From Marasmius tenuissimus (Eukaryota > Basidiomycota > Agaricomycetes > Agaricales > Marasmiaceae), in NCBI GenBank assembly GCA_029532415.1, contig JAQOTA010000053.1:1364001-1428000 (forward strand): DNA of 64,000 nt. The letters run 5' to 3'. Below are positions 12,334-22,300 of this stretch, piece by piece. The position numbers and the translations under genes were made by a program. The notes under the pieces are model-generated. The model was not told where the DNA came from. It made no database searches and worked only from the letters and a program-made list of their open reading frames with translations. How positions within the stretch are numbered: the first letter of the stretch is position 1; every line of letters starts with the position of its first letter.

Positions 12334-13430
12334 CCTGTGTTTGGAGGGACTGTCAGGCCACTCGCCAGGATTTATGTCGCCTCAGAGTGTTTATCCGATA
12401 TTAGCCCGCGTGGTCGAAACGTCCTAAATTCGAGCTCTTATTCAGCTAGGCTCCCCGTGAGCAATGCATTGGAGTCTTGGAGAGTCAAGTGATGAGTATG
12501 TCAAGCCTCATGCCAGAGGGGCCAATATAATCTGGCCACTACCACCAGGTGGTGCGAAACCCTCGCCACCAGCCTGAGGATTCCGACGGTCTGAACGGTC
12601 GAATGTGGGCAGATAAAGACTTCGTTTGGTTCAGCAAGGCAAGGATTCCTGGTTGCAACTATGTGTCGAGCAGAAATCGGGAGGTTCATTGAGCGAAGGC
12701 AAGTTAAACTTGCGGCTTGATGCCGCCTCGTCCAGTGGCAATTTATCCGAGTATTACCCGCGGGGTCTCACTAAGTACGGATAAATGAGCCCGTGGAGGG
12801 AGGAAAGACGCATGAATGTTTACCTCTTGATTGGGCCAATGAAGTGGCTGTAATTCCCTTCATTTTGTTTGTTTTTGTGTCGAAACGTAAGGCATTAGGA
12901 CGGTACTGTAATGGGCAAAGCGTCTAATATGAGATCTGAACGTTAACGTTGGACCCACGCGAAGAGTCCTAGAGTAAGCCTACAGAGAATTTTTGATGAG
13001 CGTCAAGTTCATAGATGTCTCTCCGTATTCTCTACAACCTCGGTATCCGAGCCTGGTTTGAACCATCGCTCAGGGTCCGAAATAGGAATGTCGTTGCACA
13101 TCTTGCGGTTTGCATCAGTTCAGATTTATCGAACGTCCAGTACTATGTGAGTACTCGTGCAAGTAACACATATGACCAGACACATCTCCACGCCGTAGCA
13201 CCGATGCCATTGACCTTTGAGATCATGTTGCGTGTTCCGTTTATAGAAGAACTGAGCGCGAGCTCAGCATCAGTACGACATTCCGACAGAAAATGACACG
13301 GGCTGAACCAGCACGTACCTTGTACTGCGATCTTGTTACTTATCCTGGAATGCAAAGAGCTCTTTCCTCAACCTGATTATGATGAGGTCGACGTCATGTT
13401 AGAGGAAAGAGAAATCCAAGGAAATTCCAG
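12334..13430. other. intergenic region with weak repeat similarity
   Basis: No gene recognised. The stretch about 12,703-12,830 (AAACTTG...GTGGCAATT...TTACCCGCG...GATAAATGAGCCC) loosely resembles 35,006-35,110, so it may be an old dispersed repeat. Confidence 0.3.
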
Positions 13431-13444
13431 CCGTTGTAATAATT

Positions 13445-13774
13445 GTAGACGCTTTTCCATTTTTTCTAGTTCCGCGCCTTTGTTTATACCAAACACCCTG
13501 ATTTGGAAGGAGTCGGGACATACGTCACTCAAAGCGCCAGCTCTACCTCAGCGGGGAACAGCCAGAGGCTTCTCTTCTCCATAACATCGAGAATAATGGG
13601 TGCAGACACCTAGTGCCCAAGCGAGAGATATGATTCTCTAAGCTGAACGCTGTTGTTTGAGTCCTTGTACCTTTGGGTACCGTGTGAGCGTCGGGCCCGC
13701 CCTGTCCAAATCGGGGTAGATTGTGTTTGGTATAAATAAAAATGACGAATAAGAAAAAATGAAAAAGCGTCTAC
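13445..13774. repeat. MITE-like element with about 50-bp inverted ends
   Basis: The left end GTAGACGCTTTTCCATTTTT and right end ...AAAAAGCGTCTAC are inverted copies; similarity runs inward through TATACCAAACAC. TA dinucleotides flank the GACGC...GCGTC core (13446-13447 and 13772-13773), as for Tc1/mariner-type MITEs. It has no coding capacity. It splits an older repeat whose uninterrupted relative is at about 31,752-31,845. Confidence 0.6.
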
Positions 13775-13860
13775 CAGCTGTCCCAATAATTGTAGAAAGG
13801 TTTGCGTTTTTTCGTGTTCAGAATCTTTGTTTAGTGTACAAACACAATGTGATTCCCTAC
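13775..13860 (-). repeat. dispersed repeat, copy A (interrupted)
   Basis: Read on the minus strand it contains CACTAAACAAAGATTCTG, CTTTCTACAATTATTGGG and ACAGCTG, closely matching 31,752-31,828 on the plus strand. The remaining part (TTATTACAACGGCTGG) lies on the other side of the MITE at about 13,427-13,444. Confidence 0.6.
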
Positions 13861-13970
13861 TAAATGCAAACTGAATGAGCTCCATGGGTGCTGATGGGGC
13901 CTGACATCCTCTAGTACCACGACCATACCAAATCAGGTTCTATGGATCGGTTCTAGTCAGACTCGCTAGA

Positions 13971-13972
13971 TA
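13971..13972. repeat. TA target duplication, left
   Basis: TA immediately outside the left inverted repeat, matched by TA at 16,895-16,896. This is the usual Tc1/mariner target. Confidence 0.7.
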
Positions 13973-14007
13973 AGACAGAACCAGAACAGATCGGGCCACC
14001 ACGTGAC
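13973..14007 (+). repeat. left terminal inverted repeat
   Basis: Exact reverse complement of 16,860-16,894; begins AGACAGAACCAG. Confidence 0.9.
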
Positions 14008-14211
14008 CCGAAAGCGTTACATTTCACAAAGTCGTTATGCATTTCCGTATCGTAGGACTTATTGAGGAATTGAGACCAACAGGTTGTTCAAAAAATGAAA
14101 GCGCAGAGATTGGTGGTTTTAGTTTTGAAAAATATGGAGTTTTGACCAAATGCATAGAGAATCAAGTTGACGCCGCTGCGCGCCTACAAACTCTGTTTGA
14201 TCTCGCCCGCC

Positions 14212-16755
14212 ATGCCCCCTAGAAAAATACCAATGGAGCGTTCCAAAAATCTTCCTGACTTCAGGAGAACTTTCAAGAAGCTCACTATTCGCATTCCCTC
14301 GCTAGCAGAACGGAAAAAGAAAGACGTGAGTGGAAGATATACCGAAACGGAGGCCGTCGGCTCACTCTGGTCCAGAAAAATCAACAGATCACAAGCCATT
14401 CAGGGGAATCAGCGCAGAGTAGATGCAGAGATGCCAGAGCAGGGCCTGATATCATTCCTATCTCACCTGGATCGAGCCCAATGGTGAGTGCAGAGAGCTC
14501 AATGCTGCTTGAAGCCCCACATTGACAATTTTTTGGTTGTGCAGGACTGTAGTGAGAATGTAGACCCCAACCCAGGAAAACCAGTAGCTCGGCCGTTCTA
14601 TAAACGATTTCACACATCCTTCAAGTCTCTAATGACCAGAATATCCACTCCAACACCGCGTACACTGACACCGGTAATCAATCAAGCACCCGATGAATTC
14701 CCTGACACCCCGTGTCTTAAAATTCCAACAATTCCTTCCACGCCAGTTCGAAACTGTGTATCCCCAACCGATGCGAGCATCCTGACTCCCAGTTCTAAAA
14801 CCAATGCCATCTTGAACTCTACCAGTCAATTACGCGAGTCCCTCCGTAAAAATTCCTTTGCAAGATCATCGGACTATATCTCGGAAACTATTTTTGCGAA
14901 CAACTCAGGCACAACCGGGCCAGAACCTTATGTTGAGCCGTCAGGGCCGCCTCCTCTTGAGCTTTGCAGAGAGGCCTTGGATGCATTGCGACCAATCGTG
15001 CATCCCCGGAGGAAAAATGGGGTTGGTTTTGCAGGGCCGAAACACTCCCGCTTCACACAGGCAAGGCTGGAGAATATGGAGCAGCTGTTGTGGAAGTATA
15101 CAGATGGAAATTCAAAGTTTAGAGGTCAATGGATAGCCGCGTCACAGGAGATTGCACATAACGAACAGAAAGGGCCGAAGTACGCACGAAAGCTGAGACG
15201 GTGGACACGGAACTTCATTCAGGATCATGACGATCTACCTTACAATGGATATGGGAAGAGTAATCATGCACCAGTGGAGGACGAGGGGCTGCGACAAGCC
15301 ATCCATGAACATCTTCGCAGTCTGGGGAAGTATTTCAAGGCCTCAGACCTTGTAGACTTCATGCAGTCCGAAGCAGTACAGGATCGGTTTGGGTTTGCCA
15401 AGCCAATCTCCAAAGCAACGGCAGATGAATGGTTGAAGGGAATGGGATACAAGTATGCGGGAAACCTTTATGCGCCATACTCAGACTGACATGAAGACGA
15501 CGACATTGTCGAGTATAGACAGCAAGTTTTCCTTCCTGCACTGAAAGCACTGGAGGAAAAAACGAGGAAGTACGATGCGAACAGTTGCCTCGAGATACCC
15601 ATCAACTTTCAGGGACGGCATGTTGTGGTCTGGTATCACGACGAATCAACATTTTACGCACACGACCAACAGAAACAATACTGGCGCACACCTGACGCTC
15701 GGGCAGAACCACGGCAGAAAGGCGAGGGTGAATCACTCATGTTTGCGGACTTTGTGTCTGCAGATTACGGCTGGTTGCGGTCTCGAGATGGCACAAAGAG
15801 TGCTCAGGTAACCTTTGAAGCAGGGAAGGAGTGGGAAGGATATTTCACCAACAAGCATATATGCAACCAACTGCGCACCGCAATCCAGATCGCCAAAGAG
15901 GCGTATCCCGATGACGACCATGTATTCATCTTCGACAATGCAACAATTCACACTGCACGCCCCGAAAACTCCCTCTCTGCCTGTAAAATGACAAAGGGGC
16001 CCAGCAAAAACTTCGGAAAGTCGGTGGACAAGGTAGTGAATGGGCGTACAGTTTACGGAGAGAACGGGCCAGAGAAAGTGAGGGTAAAGATGGGTCCAGG
16101 CCGCCTCCCAAACGGACAGCCCCAAAACTTCTATCTCTCTGATGGCGTCACCTTCAAGGGGACAACCCAACTTCTTCTTGAACGAGGGTTAACCCAAGAG
16201 GCAGCACTTCTACTCGAGTGTAAGGGATTCAAGTGTCCAGATGGCGGGAAGGATGCTTGCTGTCAGCGGCGGGTGCTGTATAACCAGCCAGATTTTGCGG
16301 AGCAGAGGTCTGCAATTGAAGTACTGGCAGAGGAGATGGGTTCACGGGTAATCTTCTTGCCAAAATTTCATTGCGAGTTGAATCCCATAGAACAGTGTTG
16401 GGGCTATGCTAAACGAAATTATCGTCAATTTCCTCTCTCGGAGGACGTCAAGGCCATGAAGGAGCATGCGAAAGACTCACTTAAATCCATACCCATTGAA
16501 ACCATACGTCGGTAAGCCTCCCAACTCCTCCAGAACTCTGACTGTTACTTGATGTATGTTAATAGGTTTGCTCGACGGAGCCTGAAATTTGCTGATGCAT
16601 ATTGGAAGGGGCTGGATGGGAAATGGGCTGCCTGGGCTGCCAAAAAATACCATAGCCATCGGTTGTGCCCAGATTCATTGTTGGAAGACTTAGAGGTGGC
16701 AAAGGAGAAAGAGAAGCGGAGTGTAAAATATGACTTGTTGCATCTAGTGTCATAG
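14212..16755 (+). pseudogene. DDE transposase of the Tc1/mariner-type element, one internal stop
   Basis: The transposase cuts and joins the element ends. Exons: 14212-14483, 14553-16511, 16566-16755; introns 14484-14552 (GTGAGT...TGTAG) and 16512-16565 (GTAAGC...AATAG). The frame keeps phase over 807 codons. The DDE motifs are in order: WYHDESTF (about residue 450), FIFDNATIH (about 550), FHCELNPIEQCWGYAKR (about 698), then RRFARRSLKFADAYWKGLDGK. A Cys cluster (CKGFKCPDGGKDACCQRR) lies between the second and third. The frame is broken once, by TGA at 15,487-15,489 (YSD-stop-HEDDD, upstream of the first catalytic Asp). The family normally has Gly here, so GGA to TGA is likely. The product would need a functional relative. 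Confidence 0.85.
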
Positions 16756-16859
16756 CTATGTACATCGGGTGGTACGAAAAAGACAAGGGTGTCAAGCAAT
16801 CAATGAGCAGGCTGCGTCGAGCGAGTGATGAGCTGGCAGCTGTGATGTGACAGTCACAA

Positions 16860-16894
16860 GTCACGTGGTGGCCCGATCTGTTCTGGTTCTGTCT
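16860..16894 (-). repeat. right terminal inverted repeat
   Basis: Exact reverse complement of the left end; followed by TA (16,895-16,896). Confidence 0.9.
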
Positions 16895-17144
16895 TAGGAG
16901 TTGGATATTCAGGTAATTATTGGTAGTGGTAAAGAATTAATGAATTATAGATGAGGCTACTGTTATTAAGGTGTCGGGCGAAGATCTCGCTGAGATCATC
17001 CGGTTGGAGTACAGACATAGCCTAAGAGAATCGAGGTGAGCATATTCCTGTGGGCTAGGAGTCTGACGACGCATGATGCGGGCGAGATTCCCGAGAGCTA
17101 GGAGTGAGACTCACTGCGGATTATTGTATTCTCGGCATGACCAC

Positions 17145-17815
17145 TCAAAGTACATTCTTGTGTACTTGAGAGTCTGATTGCATGTACGGCGCCATGATCT
17201 GGGCGTGTTTTTGTAGATAGATGGTGAAAGTGTCGCTGGCCCAGCGACCCTTGACTTTCATTACGTCTATTGGGATACCTCATAGGAGGTATTCCAGTGT
17301 CAAACCAATTCGGATGCCGTGGAGTAAGAGCGGGTCAAGGTTTGTTTCTGAGAACACTCTTTTCAGCCCTCTGTGGAAGGCGTCCCTTGTGAGTGGTCGG
17401 AGGGAGTTGTGGTGCTTGTATGAGAAGAGGTGGGATCGTTGGGGGGGATTGTTTATGGCAAAGTGGTTGAGTAGTGCGGATTTGGGGTTGACGTTGTGAT
17501 GTTGTTTTGCCCAGTATATATTTTCGCCGTGGATGGAGCATTTGGTCCAGGGAATAAAGATGTTGGTTTATGGGAGGCCGTTGCGATCGGTGACTTTGGA
17601 GACATCACAACGTTTGACGTGTATTTCTGGGTCAAAGCTGGATAGGCTCTTAACGGCACCTGTTCGCGTGCAGCCCCAGAATAGGGATAAGAGGCAGGCC
17701 CAGACAGCAGCATCAAGAGGCTCAGAGAGATCAAGGGATGAGCCGATTGTTTTCAGAGTATCAATGGTGTAGGGCTGACGTGGTTTCCGGGAGCTGGGTG
17801 GTGGGGCGAGCTTCT
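17145..17815 (-). pseudogene. tyrosine recombinase, C-terminal catalytic part
   Basis: This is the downstream half of the Ngaro recombinase, which would integrate the circular cDNA. After the copia insertion is removed, ...LIKAAEK at 26,989 continues as LAPPPSSRKPRQPYTIDTLK at 17,811. Catalytic motifs: FWGCTRTGAVKSL (first Arg), HGIRIG (HxxR), and GRWASDTFTIYLQKHAQI (Tyr nucleophile). Two stops interrupt it: TAA at 17,570-17,568 (after TDRNGLP) and TGA at 17,282-17,280 (EYLL-stop-GIP, where the family has Arg, so CGA to TGA). It ends at TGA 17,147-17,145. Confidence 0.82.
17811..17815. repeat. target-site duplication CTTCT, left
   Basis: CTTCT directly before the 5' LTR; repeated at 26,989-26,993 directly after the 3' LTR. 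Five-bp duplication as for Ty1/copia. Confidence 0.95.
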
Positions 17816-18334
17816 TGTTGAACATGATGGATATCATGTGATACACTGTTGACGTGTTGTTTACGCGTCACACTATTTATAGAGCTACGCCTCTAGAACA
17901 CTTGCGTCCTCATGCAAGTACTACGTCTCTGTCTACGTATCTTACTACGTACATCTAGTTTCATCATATATGACACTATAGACAGTAGCTATCCAATAGC
18001 ATAAGTAGAGCCTCCAATACATGAGGCAAACACAACTATGCTCACCAAGCATACTACCATTCATGGTAGAAGTACTTACACAGTACTAATGTCTTTTACG
18101 CCTTTAGGGCCGAATACCTACTTCTAGTAGTAGTTTCAGTTAGTGTAATACTCATTACATGTACCAGAAACTTATGTATAAAAGACTGGACGAAAGGCCT
18201 TAAGCCTTAGGACAATCTACTCGATTATCACCTCTTCTCAAGCATCTCAAAGACTACAAGAACACTCTGTGTATTACCCATGTGAGGTTTACTTCGTTAT
18301 ACCCACTGTGCACTTTAACTATGCTGGCTCATCA
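17816..18334 (+). repeat. 5' LTR of copia copy 1
   Basis: 519 bp, begins TGTTGAACATGATGG and ends GGCTCATCA (imperfect TG...CA ends). TATAAAAG at 18,177-18,184 is the likely promoter of the genomic RNA. Confidence 0.95.
18177..18184 (+). promoter_or_regulatory. TATA box in the LTR
   Basis: TATAAAAG within the 5' LTR; the R region should start some 25-35 bp downstream. The second copy has the same box at 54,252-54,259 (minus strand). Confidence 0.6.
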
Positions 18335-18346
18335 GGTTATGGGCCC
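18335..18346 (+). promoter_or_regulatory. primer-binding site (half-tRNA type)
   Basis: GGTTATGGGCCC directly abuts the 5' LTR. It is complementary to GGGCCCAUAACC, the anticodon stem-loop of initiator methionine tRNA rather than its 3' end. This is the arrangement known for copia- and Ty5-type elements primed by a cleaved tRNA. Confidence 0.75.
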
Positions 18347-19354
18347 CGCAAGCGGTGGTCAGGCCGATGTTATGATCGGAGTAGCCTAGCTCCCGTGTGT
18401 CGCCACCATCCTAGCGGACGACCTGTAACCTACATGGGTTATGGAAGTCTCTAGCGATGTCGGGCTTGTCATCGTCTGGTGTCAAGGTCAAGGGTTGTTA
18501 GTTCCCTTTACACCTATCCACTACGTCCCTGTACTGTTGCATGTTGCACGAACGCATGTACATACTGTCTTGGCTTCATCTTCTTCGGCATAGACCTATC
18601 CGCGTAAGCGGCTCTGTCTCCCTGCTGATAACCCGGATTGGGCTTTGATCTTATATTATCACTGCCTAATGCCGATGAAAACCAATGGTTGGCGATGATC
18701 CTCACCATGAGGCATTGTTTAGGGGTCTATGGGGTTGTGCTTATAAACCAACTCGCCATGATTCCTGACGGTCGAAAGACCGGGCATGAAATACATGCTG
18801 GGAGATTTGATCTCCTTACAACTAGGTTTTGATACTATACAGTTTTACGGTATCACATGGCCACTTTAGTATGTACAGGGACTCCCCTCCCGATGACCCC
18901 TCTCTTCCACGTTATTGTTAAACTCTAACTCACCTATGATTGCTTTCTGGTCACCGACATGCCCAAGGCAGAGGGTGCATGAACTCAATTCATATGGATG
19001 ACTAGGTTTAATAATAACTTTCTATGGGTCATTCGGATAGTATGGGCTGATCACTCATACTTTTGCTAGTCTGGGGTTGAGACCAGATAGCACGATGGGA
19101 CACCAGACACCGATACACACTGGGAACGTTGTAAGACCCTAGCAATTGGGCAGGGCTTCGTAACCAGATTAACTCCCCTGCACTACCTGCACGCGGTACA
19201 CCCCATGATCTGCTTGACGCATACAGCCTGTTAAAAGTCCTAGACCTTTGGAGCATTTCTCGGTGTGCATCGAACCCTATTTATTTATGGGTGCTTCTCA
19301 GAAGCCTTCGTCGATTGACACTCTCTTGGCTCCACCCTTCTATATTTGAAGAGT
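18347..19354 (+). other. untranslated leader of copia copy 1
   Basis: About 1 kb between primer-binding site and first Gag ATG, conserved in copy 2 (53,082-54,090). No convincing ORF; presumably holds packaging signals. Confidence 0.5.
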
Positions 19355-22300
19355 ATGCTCACGGGACTTTTGGCAGACCTCAATATGTCTCAATCAGGAT
19401 CAAGGTCTGCTTCTCATTCCCCAAGTGGTAATCCTCCAACGACGTTTGTTCGCAATACGCTGGGATATACTCTGGGAACGGAAGTAGAAAATTCTGTAGA
19501 AGTTTATAACTACAATACGGAACCGTTGTACTCTCAGGTTGCGGACAGCAATTTTCCTGCTGGGTCAGGAGGAATCAGTATCATTCCAGTTTTGCTAGAT
19601 GATGGTTCGAATTTCGAAGATTGGTACTGATTACTTGAGGGTTACCTCTTTACCCAAGGCATACCTCAAGCCTTGGATGAAGAAATGCCAGAAACATCCT
19701 CTCCTGCTACTTCAGGGGAAGCTACCGCTCTAATTGAGTGGACTTCTAGGCGTAACAAAGTAATTGGTATTATCAAAATGCGAACTCGTCGTGCCCACGA
19801 CGCGCATGTTGATAAAACTTCGGTAATCTCAACCTTATCTAAACTCAAATCTACGTTTGGAGTTCAATCTTCCTCAAAGATGATGAATCTATATACGGAC
19901 TTGCATAACGTCCAACTTCCTGAACACCTTAATCCAGTCCCAGGGATCAGTTACATGTTGACTGTTCGGGACCAACTTGAGGATCATGGAGTAAATATTT
20001 CGGACGATTTACTGTGCTTGATGATCACAGCCAAGCTTAATGAAAAGCGCTGGCAGCTTTTCAAGCAGCAAGTATCCCGTATGAAGAAGGAAGAACTTAA
20101 ACCTACCGATTTGATTGCTGCAATTACGAATGAATGGAATAGAAGGAATGGGATTCATTCTGGTCCGGCTGCCTATACTGCCCATAACGCCAAAATTTCT
20201 GGTGTTAATAGATTTAACTCTCCTCCTAAATGGTCTGATCAGTCTCGTTCTGGTACTTCTGCGAATCAAAAGAAGAATAATAATAAAAATAACAACCAGA
20301 ACCAGAACAATCAGAACCAAGGTGGATCTTCTTCCAAGAAAGGGAAGAAGAAAGGAGGAAAGGGCAAAGGAAAAGGCAAAGGAAAAAAGAAGGATACTCA
20401 AAAAGGGGGGCAACAATCGCACACTACAGTATTTGAACCTTCTGAGAAACCTTCTGAATACCAGAAACGAATTAATGCAGTAAATGAGCAAATCAGCTCA
20501 GTTTTTGAACGGGAAATGGCTGGGCCAGTTAACGTTCATATGTCCTACCACTACCCCACTGGTAGTACATCTGCACCAAATCCATTCCAAAACACGTATG
20601 ATCTCCAACAAGCACGTCTAGAAGAGAGAATCGCTGCTGACAGAGAAAGTCGTCCTGTACGGCATATCTCTGTACAAGAATGGAACAATAGACGAACTGT
20701 TCAACTAGATGAACAGGTTCGACAAGTAGAAGAAGCTATCGCTTCGGCTACTATTTCCAATTCAAACATAGACAGCGATGGAGATGAAATACCATCTTTG
20801 GTATACATCTCTGATACTCCGACGGAACCTGATAGTGACTCTTCATCTGATCATTCATCAGATGATAGTCATACATGTTCTGCATACTCTTATGGCGCGC
20901 ATAGTAATGAAGAAATTATCTTCACAATGCCACGACGAGAGGCGACACCTAATCATACTTCGCCTGCGGACGAAGTTGACCAAGGTGAGAATCTCGAGGT
21001 AGCATCACCCACACAACAAGACATACGTGTAACAATTTCAACACCTCCTGACGATTATGGACCATGGGCAAATTCTATGTTTCCTAGGAACCACGCCGAT
21101 CTTGTTCATTTGTTCAGACCAGAAAACTATTCTCAAGATGGAGATGACATAAAAGAGCCACCTCTCATCAATAGAAAAGTTGAATGGCGATTCTTACAAG
21201 AATACAAAGAACAACATGATAACATGATGCGACGAGTTAACCTTAGGAATAATAGACCACATATAATAAATGGGATTAGACTCCCAATTCCTGTCGTCGA
21301 AGAGTTCCGAGACTTCGGAGATCAGACGACTAACGACATAGCATTAAAGGAATCCATGATCAGAATGCGTTATAAATCAATACGCAGTATACCAGACCAC
21401 AATCTTTGGATCTGGATTCTGATCAGGACCAGAGAATATGTCGTTATGTATGCCATCAGAAGAGATGCAGTGCATAACATGACACCTCGTCAAGCTCTTC
21501 ATGAATTGCGCATACAACAAAGGATATTACATGTGGAAACAGTAGAAGACACCAAGTTCACGCTTCATTACGAATACCAAACCTGGAACCTTCAACACCT
21601 ATCGACGGTTATAGCTGAAATCAATAATAAAAATTGGATCAGCACCGTTGAAGACTTTGTTCAACGAGTAAAAAACCCTCGTTCAACTTCGGTGGATGAA
21701 GCTTTCCGAGTCAATAAGAAGAACTTCACACTTCCTGTACAAGTGATGAATCCTATCTTCTGGCATTCGTTAGTCAAGCTTGGTCTTGAAGGGAAATGGT
21801 TATTTGGAACAACAGACATAAGAGCGAGTCAATTTAGAACATCTCAATGGAGACAACCAGGGTTTAATAGGCGCTGGGTTCGCTTTATCCCTCACCTCAG
21901 TCTTTCAGATGTTCATAATTGGCATACGCACTTGTACAAATGGATGAACAACATTAGAATGTCTGTTCCCATGACTCAGGCTGATATTCCTCGAAGAGAA
22001 CTCGAGGGTGGTCGCTTCAATGAACGACCAAGAACATACCCTGGAGATTTCATGGAAACAGCCGAGTCACTTAATCGTTCCAAATCTCCAGTCCCTACTA
22101 CCCATGAATACATAAATCGCCCCGCAACTACACCACCTAGAGTACGACAATGGCAGGACCAAACCGTTAACACACCTCCAAGCTCTCCCGAATCTTTTTA
22201 TGGCGTACAATCCTTAGAAGAGGACTACATTGATGTACCTTCTCGCCCAACAACTGCTCCACCGGATCAACCGGAAATACTTAGTCCGGTAGATGAACAA

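Larger units (their letters stand above)
13973..16894 (+). mobile_element. Tc1/mariner-type DNA transposon (2.9 kb)
   Basis: The terminal inverted repeats are perfect over 35 bp (13,973-14,007 and 16,860-16,894; outer end AGACAGAACCAGAACAGATC), flanked by TA. They enclose one spliced transposase gene with a DDE core. Identical ends suggest recent movement, although the transposase has one internal TGA. Confidence 0.88.

Noticed and set aside
18269..18454. 61-codon ORF spanning the LTR end and primer-binding site, present in both copia copies (also 53,983-54,168)
   Set aside because: It overlaps required replication signals and is conserved only because the DNA is; no domain and no support for translation.
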